Below are positions 7,213 to 14,335 of a DNA stretch of 27,012 bases, in pieces. Position 1 is the stretch's first letter. The number at the start of each line of letters is the position of its first letter. Both the position numbers and the translations under genes were made by a program. The DNA lies in the NCBI GenBank assembly GCA_900542165.1, contig UQMM01000029.1, positions 1-27,012 on the forward strand, written 5' to 3'. This DNA comes from an uncultured Collinsella sp. GTDB taxonomy: Bacteria > Actinomycetota > Coriobacteriia > Coriobacteriales > Coriobacteriaceae. The notes beneath the pieces were generated by a model that ran no database searches, was not told the origin of the DNA, and saw only the letters and a program-made list of their open reading frames with translations.

Positions 7213-7952
7213 TCCTGTTTCCCGCAATCGATCTGATCGGCGGCAAGGTCGTGCGCCTGGAGCGCGGCGACCGCAGCCGCTGCAAGGTATATTCCGACGA
7301 TCCCGTGGCAGTCGCCCGCTCGTTTGCCGAGCAGGGTGCGAGCTGGGTGCACGTCGTCGACCTGTCCGCCGCCTTTGGCGAGGACGAGGACGCATGCGCT
7401 GCCAACTCGGCGGTGATCAAGGCTATCTGCGGCGTCGACGGTCTGTCCGTGGACGTGGGCGGCGGCGTTCGCTCGCTTGCGCGCATCGACGAACTGGTCG
7501 GCTACGGTGCTCGCCGCATCGCACTGGGTACCGTGCTGGTGACCGAGCCGGGTTTTGCCGAGGTGGCGGCCCAAGGCTTTGGCGAGCTGCTCGTGGCCGA
7601 CATCGCCGCTCGCGACGGCCAAGTCAAGGTGAACGGCTGGCGCGACGGCGCAGGCGTGGCACTCGATGACGCCGTGGCGCAGCTCACCGATCTGGGCTTT
7701 AAGCATCTGGTGTATACCGACATCGCGCGCGATGGCATGCAGACGGGCATCGATGTGGCGGCGTATCGCCATGTTGCCAAGGTCGCGGGCTTTCCTGTCG
7801 TGGCTTCGGGCGGCATCTCTACGCTCGACGACATTTGCGCGCTGGCTGCGGTGGGTGAGGATGCTATTGAGGGTGCCATTACCGGCCGTGCGCTCTACGA
7901 GGGCAACTTTACGCTGGCCCAGGCACTGGCCGCCGCCCGAGGGGAGGAGTAG
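7209..7952 (+). CDS. hisA: Phosphoribosylformimino-AICAR ribotide isomerase (HisA; PriA-type activity not excluded)
   Basis: HisA performs the Amadori rearrangement of ProFAR to PRFAR. The 247-residue (beta/alpha)8 barrel has the catalytic Asp in FPAIDLIGG, the second Asp in LLVADIAARDG, and phosphate-binding glycines in VGGGVRS and ASGGIS. YTDIARDGMQTG matches the loop 6 motif. In some actinobacteria this gene is the bifunctional PriA, which also acts in tryptophan synthesis. No trp gene is in the window and the sequence alone does not decide. The start overlaps the hisH stop by four bases (ATGA), so the two are probably coupled. Confidence 0.93.
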   Translation: MILFPAIDLIGGKVVRLERGDRSRCKVYSDDPVAVARSFAEQGASWVHVVDLSAAFGEDEDACAANSAVIKAICGVDGLSVDVGGGVRSLARIDELVGYGARRIALGTVLVTEPGFAEVAAQGFGELLVADIAARDGQVKVNGWRDGAGVALDDAVAQLTDLGFKHLVYTDIARDGMQTGIDVAAYRHVAKVAGFPVVASGGISTLDDICALAAVGEDAIEGAITGRALYEGNFTLAQALAAARGEE

Positions 7953-7955
7953 CCC

Positions 7956-8738
7956 ATGCTTACCAAACGCGTGATTCCCTGTCTGGACGTCAAGGACGGC
8001 CGTGTGGTCAAGGGCGTCAACTTTGTGAGCTTGCGCGATGCGGGCGATCCGGTGGAGTTGGCGCGCGCCTACGACTGCGAGGGCGCGGACGAGGTCGTCT
8101 TCCTGGACATTACCGCCACGAGCGATAACCGCGCGACGACCATCGAGATGGCGGCGCATGCAGCCGAGGAGCTGGCCATTCCCTATACCGTGGGCGGCGG
8201 CTTTCGCGACCTGGCAGGCATGCGCACCATGGTTGCCGCCGGTGCCGACAAGGTGTCGCTCAACTCGGCGGCCGTGCGCGACCCGTCGTTGATTAGCCAG
8301 GCTGCCGCGGCGTTTGGCAGCCAGGCCGTGGTCGTGGCGATTGATGCCAAGCGTGTGGGCCTGCCCGGCGAGCCGGGTGCCGATAGGTGGGAGGTCTTCA
8401 CGGCGGGCGGTCGCAACGCCACGGGTATCGATGCGGTGGCGTGGGCCGAGGAAGCGGCTCGTCGCGGCGCCGGCGAAATCCTACTGACCAGTATGGATCG
8501 CGATGGCACCAAGGCCGGCTTTGATTTGGCGCTCACCCGCGCCGTGGCGCGCGCGGTGCCGATTCCCGTCATCGCGAGCGGCGGCGTGGGTACGCTCGAG
8601 CATTTTGCCGAGGGTGTGATTGAGGGTGAGGCCGATGCCGTACTGGCAGCAAGTGTCTTTCACTTTGGAACCTTCAGCATCCGCCAGGTGAAGGAATACA
8701 TGGCCTCTCAAGGTATTCCCGTGAGATTGGATTTTTAA
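7956..8738 (+). CDS. hisF: Imidazole glycerol phosphate synthase, cyclase subunit
   Basis: HisF is the cyclase partner of HisH. It converts PRFAR and the ammonia delivered through its barrel to imidazole glycerol phosphate and AICAR, the latter returning to purine synthesis. The 260-residue barrel shows the first catalytic Asp in IPCLDVKDGRVVKG, the second in VVVAIDAKR, FLDITAT, the phosphate sites VGGGFR and ASGGVG, and the C-terminal KEYMASQGIPVR. GGGGAGGAG at the end of hisA serves as its ribosome site. The gap to hisA is three bases, and hisI starts directly after its TAA. Confidence 0.97.
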   Translation: MLTKRVIPCLDVKDGRVVKGVNFVSLRDAGDPVELARAYDCEGADEVVFLDITATSDNRATTIEMAAHAAEELAIPYTVGGGFRDLAGMRTMVAAGADKVSLNSAAVRDPSLISQAAAAFGSQAVVVAIDAKRVGLPGEPGADRWEVFTAGGRNATGIDAVAWAEEAARRGAGEILLTSMDRDGTKAGFDLALTRAVARAVPIPVIASGGVGTLEHFAEGVIEGEADAVLAASVFHFGTFSIRQVKEYMASQGIPVRLDF

Positions 8739-9068
8739 ATGGAGCAAGTGGCAACTGCGTTCGAGCTCAAATACGACGCCAAGGGGCTGATTCCTTGTGT
8801 TGTTCAGCAATATGACACCGGTGAGGTGCTTATGGTTGCTTGGATGAACGAGGAGTCGGTGGGGCTGACGCTCAAGACCGGTACCACGTGGTTTTGGAGC
8901 CGCAGTCGCCAGGAGCTCTGGAACAAGGGTGCGACGAGCGGCAATATGCAAGAGGTCAAGGAGCTCTGGGCCGACTGCGATAGCGATACGCTGCTGGTCA
9001 AGGTCGACTCGCCGGGTCCGGCCTGCCATACCGGCAACCGTACCTGCTTCTTTAAGAAACTCGCGTAG
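8739..9068 (+). CDS. hisI: Phosphoribosyl-AMP cyclohydrolase
   Basis: HisI opens the adenine ring of phosphoribosyl-AMP to give ProFAR. The 109-residue product is the stand-alone cyclohydrolase domain: VLMVAWMNEES, TTWFWSRSRQELWNKGATSGN, the metal-binding DCDSD and the zinc cysteines in PACHTGNRTCF. Its ATG follows the hisF TAA without a gap and has no strong ribosome site of its own, so it is probably translated by coupling. The second domain that is often fused in other bacteria (HisE) is a separate gene 45 bases downstream. Confidence 0.96.
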   Translation: MEQVATAFELKYDAKGLIPCVVQQYDTGEVLMVAWMNEESVGLTLKTGTTWFWSRSRQELWNKGATSGNMQEVKELWADCDSDTLLVKVDSPGPACHTGNRTCFFKKLA

Positions 9069-9113
9069 GGCGGGCGCTCGATTAGACGCTCGGCCACCAG
9101 AAAGGATTGAACT

Positions 9114-9431
9114 ATGGGTGTGCGCACCGCAAACGTTCAGGATGGAAATATCGGAGAGACGCTGACAGGTCTGGCCGAGGTGATTCACGGTCGTCGTGAT
9201 GCATCGCCGCAGGAAAGCTATACCGCGCGTCTGCTGACCGACGTCGAGGATGAGCTGCTCAAGAAGCTTGCCGAGGAGTCGAGCGAGGTGATCATGGCCT
9301 GCAAGGATAACGATCACGATCACATCCGCTACGAGGCCGGCGACCTGATCTACCACCTGCTCGTAACCCTTGAGCGCTACGGTATCACCCTCGACGAGCT
9401 TGCCGGCGAACTCAACGCCCGCCGTCACTAG
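9114..9431 (+). CDS. hisE: Phosphoribosyl-ATP pyrophosphohydrolase
   Basis: HisE cleaves phosphoribosyl-ATP to phosphoribosyl-AMP and pyrophosphate, the second step of the pathway. The 105-residue all-alpha product carries the MazG-like metal motif KKLAEESSEV (ExxE pattern) and YEAGDLIYHLLV (ExxD). Its TAG stop lies inside a 32-base palindromic repeat (9428-9459). AAAGGA at 9101-9106 precedes the ATG. It is the last gene of the operon and converges on the PHP phosphatase gene, with 27 bases between the stop codons. Confidence 0.95.
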   Translation: MGVRTANVQDGNIGETLTGLAEVIHGRRDASPQESYTARLLTDVEDELLKKLAEESSEVIMACKDNDHDHIRYEAGDLIYHLLVTLERYGITLDELAGELNARRH

Positions 9432-9459
9432 TCATTGGGGACGTTCTTAAACGACTAGT
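9428..9459. repeat. 32-base dispersed palindromic repeat, copy A
   Basis: The sequence begins CTAGTCATTGGGGACG and ends ACGACTAGT, with ACTAGTC/GACTAGT as terminal inverted arms. The same 32 bases recur in opposite orientation at 25977-26008 with one mismatch. This copy contains the TAG stop of hisE and the last base of the TAA stop of the convergent PHP gene. It may also act as a bidirectional 3'-end structure. Confidence 0.8.
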
Positions 9460-10370
9460 TAGGCGAGGGGTGTGGATTCCCATTCGCCGGTGGGGTGGGG
9501 GACGTCGAAGGTTCGGTAGCCACAGTCGTAGGCGTGTGCCTGGGTCTCACGGATGTTCCAGCAAATGTCGCAGGCGCGGTGTGCGTCCGAGCCAAAAGTG
9601 ATCGGCACCTCGGCGTGGGCGAAGCAACGCAACAACCCGGTCGTGGGATAGTAGTCGTCGAGTCCCTTGCGCGGCGCAGCGGTCGAGACCTCAACGCGGC
9701 GGCCCGCGTCGTGTGCACACTCTGCCATCTGCCCCCAGAACGGCGCGGGGTCAAAGTCGGGCGCAAAGCCCTCTTTCGAAAAGCGCATGACCAGGTCGGG
9801 GTGAGCCATTACATCAAAGTTGAGCGGGCTCTCGCAGGCGCGGCACCAGTCGTCGACGTAGCGCTCCCACACGCCGCGTACCCCCAGGTTTTCCCAAACG
9901 TGCAGGTTGGTGTCATCGTCGATCCAGCCGCAGCGCGAATCGGGCGTATCGGGACGAGCGACGCCCTCCGTCCCCGCCGTGCCCGCAGCACCTGCCGCAA
10001 TATCGCCTGGGTTACCAATCCAATGCACGCTGCCCAGGCGCACGACGGCGCCTCGGGACCAGCGCTCGACCAAAGGCTCGCAGCCCTCGTACCAATCGCA
10101 TTCAAAGCCATAGATAAGCTCGAGCTCCGGCGCGATCTGCGCGGCAAGCTTGCGAGCATCCTCAAAAGCCAGACGATGTGCCGGCAGGTCGCCCTCAGTA
10201 ACCTGCACTTCGCAGTTGGCATCCATGCTGGCGGGCAGGGTGAGATGGTCGGTTGAGACCATGACGCGGCAGCTGGCCGCAGCAGCGGCGCGAACGTTGT
10301 CCTCAAACGAGGCATGACCGTCCGAGAACGAGGTGTGGGTGTGGCAATCGACCAGCGGGCAAGCAGGCAT
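9459..10370 (-). CDS. hisK: PHP-domain phosphatase, probable histidinol-phosphatase (HisJ/HisK type)
   Basis: The 303-residue product is a PHP-superfamily metal-dependent phosphatase. Its metal-site motifs appear in the family order: DCHTHTSFSDGH (HxH), VSTDHLTLP (Asp-His), GFECDWYEG (Glu), GSVHWIG (His), VMAHPDLVMRF (His) and FGSDAHRA (DxH). The spacing and the GSVHWIG motif fit the HisJ/HisK histidinol-phosphatase group, which converts histidinol phosphate to histidinol for HisD. The position supports the role: it sits tail-to-tail with the his operon, which lacks any other phosphatase. AGGAG at 10376-10380 precedes the ATG. An insert of about 15 residues rich in Ala/Gly/Thr follows GSVHWIGNPGD. 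The general PHP call is secure. The specific substrate is inferred from motif and context. Confidence 0.82.
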   Translation of the reverse strand: MPACPLVDCHTHTSFSDGHASFEDNVRAAAAASCRVMVSTDHLTLPASMDANCEVQVTEGDLPAHRLAFEDARKLAAQIAPELELIYGFECDWYEGCEPLVERWSRGAVVRLGSVHWIGNPGDIAAGAAGTAGTEGVARPDTPDSRCGWIDDDTNLHVWENLGVRGVWERYVDDWCRACESPLNFDVMAHPDLVMRFSKEGFAPDFDPAPFWGQMAECAHDAGRRVEVSTAAPRKGLDDYYPTTGLLRCFAHAEVPITFGSDAHRACDICWNIRETQAHAYDCGYRTFDVPHPTGEWESTPLA

Positions 10371-10500
10371 GGCAGCTCCTTTGCGTCAAGCGAATCCGCT
10401 TCATTGTAATGGCGTAGCTCTCAACACGCCGGACACGCCGGGGGTCGAAATCGATTGGAAAGGCTGCGCGACGCGCGGTGCGGCCTCGCTTGCGCTCTCA

Positions 10501-10565
10501 AAACGTGTACATCAGCCTCCAAAAGCTGCAAAAAATGACATGTTTGGAGGCTGACGTACACGTTT
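10501..10565. repeat. Long palindromic repeat (23-base arms)
   Basis: The arms 10501-10523 and 10543-10565 are complementary over 23 bases with one mismatch, around a 19-base A-rich loop. The left arm reads AAACGTGTACATCAGCCTCC. It lies in the 340-base gap between the divergent PHP phosphatase and LarC2-like genes. The rest of that gap shows no convincing gene or promoter. The form suggests a mobile palindromic repeat. It lacks a T-run long enough for a typical terminator. Confidence 0.75.
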
Positions 10566-10710
10566 GAGTGGAGCGGGCCGGCGTTGGAGCGCGCCAGCAC
10601 TTGCGCCCAGCAAAAGTCGCACCTATCCCATGACGCCGCCCCTGCGCCGCCCGCGATGTGCTAGCGTTTGGATGAACAAAACGAGCCCGCGCGGAAAGGA
10701 GCCGGACCGT

Positions 10711-11196
10711 ATGCCATGCGATAGCACATCCCCGCTGTCCCGCGAGACCGATGCGCCCGAAACCATCGTCAAGCTGGAATGCGATATTGATGACGCGTCG
10801 CCCGAGGTGCTTGCCTACGCCGCCGACCGCCTGCGCGAGGCGGGTGCGCGCGAGGTGCACTGGCTGCCCGTCTATTGCAAGAAAGGCCGTCCCGGCTGGC
10901 AGCTGCAGGTAATCTGCGCCCACGAGGACATCGAGCGCCTGCAGACGATCATCTTTTTGGAAACCACGACCAATGGCATCCGTCGCCAGGTCATGGAACG
11001 CGTTTGCCTGCCACGCCGCTTTGAGCAGGTGACGACGCCATGGGGCGAGGTGTCCGTCAAGGTGGCCACCCTGCCCGACGGCAGCGAGCGTGCAGCGCCC
11101 GAGTACGAGGACTGCGCCCGCCTTGCCCGCGAGCACGGTGTGCCGCTCCAGCGCGTGATGCAGGCAGCACAAGCCGCGGCTCTGCAATTTGAGTGA
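10711..11196 (+). CDS. Stand-alone LarC C-terminal domain (LarC2-like, DUF111) protein
   Basis: The 161-residue product aligns by eye with the C-terminal half of LarC, the enzyme that inserts nickel into the pincer nucleotide cofactor of lactate racemase. Matching stretches are VKLECDIDDASPEVLAYA, the pattern V-x-W-x-P-V-x-x-K-K-G-R-P-G, FLETTTNGIRR, TPWGEVSVKVA and APEYEDCARLA. In Lactiplantibacillus plantarum larC is split into larC1 and larC2, joined by programmed frameshifting, and the C-terminal part binds CTP. No larC1, larB or larE is seen next to it, because the upstream neighbour is on the other strand. I chose ATG 10711 (AAGGAG at 10696-10701). An in-frame ATG at 10672 is possible. 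It is followed by a YfcE-like gene and mazG. Whether it works in cofactor synthesis without LarC1 is unknown. Confidence 0.75.
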   Translation: MPCDSTSPLSRETDAPETIVKLECDIDDASPEVLAYAADRLREAGAREVHWLPVYCKKGRPGWQLQVICAHEDIERLQTIIFLETTTNGIRRQVMERVCLPRRFEQVTTPWGEVSVKVATLPDGSERAAPEYEDCARLAREHGVPLQRVMQAAQAAALQFE

Positions 11197-11249
11197 CACG
11201 GTCGGCGACGCGCCACACCCACCCCATCAACCTCACCGAAAGGACCACC

Positions 11250-11798
11250 ATGAAATACCTCATCGCCTCCGACATCCACGGCTCGGCATACTGGGCTGAG
11301 CGCCTCTGTGCCGCCATCGAGTCCGAGCAGCCCGACCGCATCGTTCTGCTGGGCGACCTGCTCTACCATGGCCCGCGTAACGACCTGCCGCGCGACTATG
11401 CTCCCAAGCGCGTGATTCCGCTGCTCAACGCCCTAGCCGACCGCATCATCGCGGTGCGCGGCAACTGCGACGCCGAGGTCGACCAGATGGTCCTCGACTT
11501 TCCCGTCATGGCCGACTACGCTACGCTGTTCGACGAGACCGGCCGCGAGCTGTTCCTGACGCACGGCCACGTCTTTGGCGCCGGCATGCACAACAGCGTC
11601 GACCACGCGCCCGCGTTGCCCGAGGGCTCAGCGCTCGTCTACGGCCACACGCACATCAAGGTCAACGAGGAAAGCGCCGCGCACCCGGGCCTGTGGCTCT
11701 TCAACCCCGGTAGCGTGAGCATCCCCAAGGACGGCTCGCACAGCTACGGCATCTACGAGGGCGGCGCGTTCCGCCACGTGGTCATGGAGGAGGAGTAG
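11250..11798 (+). CDS. yfcE: YfcE-type phosphodiesterase (metallophosphoesterase)
   Basis: The 182-residue product is a small calcineurin-like phosphoesterase of the YfcE/MJ0936 group, whose members hydrolyse phosphodiesters with two metal ions. Metal motifs are clear: ASDIHGS (DxH), LLGDLLYHGPRN (GD), VRGNCDAE (GN-C-D), LTHGH and VYGHTHIK (GHTH), followed by LFNPGSVSIPKDG. The ATG at 11250 follows GAAAGGA (11238-11244). A longer in-frame reading from 11193 would overlap the previous stop and adds non-family residues. The gene sits between the LarC2-like gene and mazG, and the mazG ATG follows its stop after two bases, so these are probably cotranscribed. Confidence 0.88.
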   Translation: MKYLIASDIHGSAYWAERLCAAIESEQPDRIVLLGDLLYHGPRNDLPRDYAPKRVIPLLNALADRIIAVRGNCDAEVDQMVLDFPVMADYATLFDETGRELFLTHGHVFGAGMHNSVDHAPALPEGSALVYGHTHIKVNEESAAHPGLWLFNPGSVSIPKDGSHSYGIYEGGAFRHVVMEEE

Positions 11799-11800
11799 CC

Positions 11801-12661
11801 ATGGCGCAGCACATGGCTCAGCAAAATGCCGAGGGCTCGCGCGATCTGTCCACGCTGGTAGACGCGTCGACCGAGCTGCAGCATCTGGTGCAGACCATCT
11901 GGCGTCTGCGTCAGCCCGATGGCTGCCCGTGGGACCGTGAGCAGACGCACCGCAGCATTGGCAAGAACATGATCGAGGAGGCCTACGAGGCGCTCGACTG
12001 CATCGAGGCGGACGACGCGGTTCACCTACGCGAGGAGCTGGGCGACGTGCTCATGCAGGTCGTGCTGCATGCGCAGATTGCTGCTGACGCCGGCGAGTTT
12101 ACACTGGCCGACGTGGCGCGTGATATCGATGCCAAGCTCATCCGTCGCCACCCGCACGTGTTTGGCGATGTAGATGCCGACAGTTCCGACGAAGTACTCA
12201 AGATTTGGGACGAGGTCAAGCTTGCCGAGAGGGCTGCCAAGGACAAGGCCGTGGCGGCAGGCGAGGCTGCGCCCGAGGGCCTGCTCGACGGCGTGCCCAC
12301 GCATCTGCCGGCGCTGATGCAGGCTCAGAAGGTGTCGCGCAAGGCGGCTGCCGTGGGCTTTGAGTGGGAGACGGTCCAGGATGTGTGGGACGAGGTCGCC
12401 GAGGAGCGTGCCGAGTTTGAGGCCGAGGCCCCTGGCTCGCCCGAGCGCGAAATGGAGTTTGGCGATCTGCTCTTTGCCCTGGTCAACGTCGCGCGCAAGG
12501 AGGGTATCGACGCCGAGAGCGCCCTGCGCGCGAGCACGGCCAAGTTTCGCCGTCGCTGGGCTGCGATGGAGCAGATGGCGGCCGATGCCCACGTGGATCT
12601 GGCCGAGCTTTCGACCCACGGCCTCAACGACCTGTGGGATGCCGCAAAGGCGGAGGAGTAA
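11801..12661 (+). CDS. mazG: Nucleoside triphosphate pyrophosphohydrolase MazG
   Basis: MazG hydrolyses (d)NTPs to NMPs and pyrophosphate, a housecleaning function. The 286-residue product has both tandem MazG domains. The first shows CPWDREQTH, IEEAYEALDCIE and REELGDVLMQVVLHAQ. The second shows AQKVSRKAAAVGFEW, a Glu-rich EERAEFEAE helix and MEFGDLLFALVNVAR. AGGAGGAG at the end of yfcE provides the ribosome site. A strong terminator follows the stop. The position directly before eno, followed by a DivIC-like gene and ppx, matches the actinobacterial arrangement known from Mycobacterium (mazG, eno, ftsB-like, ppx). Confidence 0.94.
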   Translation: MAQHMAQQNAEGSRDLSTLVDASTELQHLVQTIWRLRQPDGCPWDREQTHRSIGKNMIEEAYEALDCIEADDAVHLREELGDVLMQVVLHAQIAADAGEFTLADVARDIDAKLIRRHPHVFGDVDADSSDEVLKIWDEVKLAERAAKDKAVAAGEAAPEGLLDGVPTHLPALMQAQKVSRKAAAVGFEWETVQDVWDEVAEERAEFEAEAPGSPEREMEFGDLLFALVNVARKEGIDAESALRASTAKFRRRWAAMEQMAADAHVDLAELSTHGLNDLWDAAKAEE

Positions 12662-12665
12662 GACT

Positions 12666-12711
12666 GCGGGAACGACGGGCTGACATGCCTCATCGTTCCC
12701 GCTAAATTTTT
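12666..12711 (+). terminator. Rho-independent terminator after mazG
   Basis: GCGGGAACGA (12666-12675) pairs with TCGTTCCCGC (12693-12702), with additional inner GGGC/GCC pairing, and is followed by TAAATTTTT. It separates the larC2-yfcE-mazG transcript from eno. Confidence 0.88.
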
Positions 12712-12731
12712 CGAAAATCAAGTGTATCCCT

Positions 12732-12777
12732 TGGCTAACTTAGGGCATAATGCAAAAAGTGCGACATGGCTAACTTA
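12732..12777 (+). promoter_or_regulatory. Promoter region of eno with paired TGGCTAACTTA direct repeats
   Basis: TGGCTAACTTA occurs at 12732-12742 and again at 12767-12777, 35 bases apart, on either side of a -10-like CATAAT (12746-12751). No convincing -35 is seen. The arrangement suggests an operator pair for a regulator of eno. The half-site GGCTAACTTA resembles half of the DtxR/IdeR box, which is only an analogy. Confidence 0.5.
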
Positions 12778-12850
12778 CGGAGACGCACCGATGGTGCACG
12801 GTCAGCCGGTCGCTTGCATCCACTACGTTTCCAAGTGAGAGGGAGACAAC

Positions 12851-14140
12851 ATGAGCGATATTTTGGACGTCTACGGTCGCGAGGTGCTCGACAGCCGCGG
12901 CAATCCCACCGTCGAGGTCGAGGTCGTGCTCGAGGACGGCAGCTTTGGCCGCGCAATGGTGCCTTCGGGTGCTTCGACCGGCGCCTTTGAGGCCTGCGAG
13001 CTGCGCGATGGCGACAAGGGCCGCTACCTGGGCAAGGGCGTTTCGCAGGCCGTCGAGCATGTCAACAACGAGTGCGCTAACGCCGTCGTGGGCCTCGATG
13101 CCTTCGACCAGCGCGGCGTCGATGCCGCGCTAATTGCCGCGGACGGTACCCCCAACAAGACCAAGCTCGGTGCCAACGACATCCTGGGCGTGTCGCTGGC
13201 CGTCGCCCGCGCCGCTGCCGAGTCGGCGGGCCTGTCGCTGTACCAGTACCTGGGCGGCGTCAACGCTCATCTGCTGCCCACACCTATGATGAACATTCTC
13301 AACGGCGGCGTGCATGCCGACAATAACGTTGACTTCCAGGAGTTCATGATCATGCCGGTGGGCGCCCCGAGTTTTGCCGAGGGCCTGCGCTGGTGCGCCG
13401 AGGTCTACCACACCCTCAAGGGCGTGCTGCACGAGGCCGGCCTGGGCGGCGGCGTGGGCGACGAGGGCGGCTTTGCCCCCAATCTTAAGACCAATGCCGA
13501 GCCGTTCGAGTACATCACCAAGGCCGTCGAGAAGGCTGGCTTTAAGCCCGGCGTCGACTTCATGTACGCCATGGATCCGGCGTCCACCGAGTTCTACAAC
13601 GCTGAGACCGGTATGTATGAGCTCAAGGGCGAGGGCGTGGAGTACACGAGTGCCCAGATGGTTGATTACTGGGAGAAGCTCGTTGACACCTATCCCATCA
13701 TCTCCATCGAGGACGGCATGGCCGAGGAAGACTGGGACGGCTGGGTCGAGCTTACCCGCCGCATTGGCAACAAGGTGCAGCTGGTGGGCGACGACCTGTT
13801 CGTCACCAACACCGAGCGCCTCAAGAAGGGCATCGAGCTGGGTGCCGCCAACGCGATCCTGGTCAAGGTCAACCAGATCGGCACGCTCACCGAGTCGCTC
13901 GAGGCCATCGAGACCGCCAAGGAGGCCGGTTACGCCTGCATCGTGAGCCACCGCTCCGGCGAGACCGAGGACTCCACGATCGCCGACCTGGTCGTGGGCG
14001 TCAACGCCGGCCAGATCAAGTCGGGCGCCCCGTGCCGCAGCGACCGTATCGCCAAGTACAACCAGCTCATCCGCATCGAGGACGAGCTTAAGGGCAGCGC
14101 GCGCTACGCCGGCAAGGCCGCGTTCTACAACATTCGCTAA
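12851..14140 (+). CDS. eno: Enolase (phosphopyruvate hydratase)
   Basis: Enolase interconverts 2-phosphoglycerate and phosphoenolpyruvate in glycolysis, using magnesium. The 429-residue product is full length: REVLDSRGNPTVEVE, VPSGASTGAFEA, NILNGGVHADNNVDFQEFM, GGGVGDEGGFAPN, the metal-binding SIEDGMAEEDW and VGDDLFVTN, the catalytic Lys in ILVKVNQIGT, and SHRSGETEDSTIADL. GAGAGGGAG precedes the ATG. The gene has its own terminators on both sides, so it is probably transcribed alone from the promoter region with the paired repeats. Confidence 0.98.
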   Translation: MSDILDVYGREVLDSRGNPTVEVEVVLEDGSFGRAMVPSGASTGAFEACELRDGDKGRYLGKGVSQAVEHVNNECANAVVGLDAFDQRGVDAALIAADGTPNKTKLGANDILGVSLAVARAAAESAGLSLYQYLGGVNAHLLPTPMMNILNGGVHADNNVDFQEFMIMPVGAPSFAEGLRWCAEVYHTLKGVLHEAGLGGGVGDEGGFAPNLKTNAEPFEYITKAVEKAGFKPGVDFMYAMDPASTEFYNAETGMYELKGEGVEYTSAQMVDYWEKLVDTYPIISIEDGMAEEDWDGWVELTRRIGNKVQLVGDDLFVTNTERLKKGIELGAANAILVKVNQIGTLTESLEAIETAKEAGYACIVSHRSGETEDSTIADLVVGVNAGQIKSGAPCRSDRIAKYNQLIRIEDELKGSARYAGKAAFYNIR

Positions 14141-14212
14141 ACGGGCGAATTTGGCGAGGGGGAGGCTGACTCGGTTCCGCCTCGCCTTGGCTGGATGCCG
14201 CAAAGCGCTATG

Positions 14213-14244
14213 GGCGCTGGGCCATACGGCTCAGCGCCTTTTTT
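14213..14244 (+). terminator. Rho-independent terminator after eno
   Basis: GGCGCTGGGCC (14213-14223) pairs with GGCTCAGCGCC (14228-14238) with one G-U pair, and TTTTTT follows at 14239-14244. A second GC-rich hairpin (GGCGAGG/CCTCGCC) lies nearer the eno stop at about 14153-14190. Confidence 0.93.
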
Positions 14245-14283
14245 ATGTCGAGCAAAGGCTGGCGAAGGCGGTGCGCGCGCTCG

Positions 14284-14292
14284 TGCTATAAC
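14284..14292 (+). promoter_or_regulatory. Possible extended -10 promoter for the DivIC-like gene
   Basis: TGCTATAAC reads as a TGn-extended -10 element, 44 bases before the DivIC-like start and just after the eno terminator. No clear -35 is present, which an extended -10 tolerates. A second hexamer, TAGAAT at 14293-14298, is an alternative. Confidence 0.4.
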
Positions 14293-14335
14293 TAGAATAC
14301 TTAGCGCAAACAAACCTCAACCGCACAAGGCGCAC

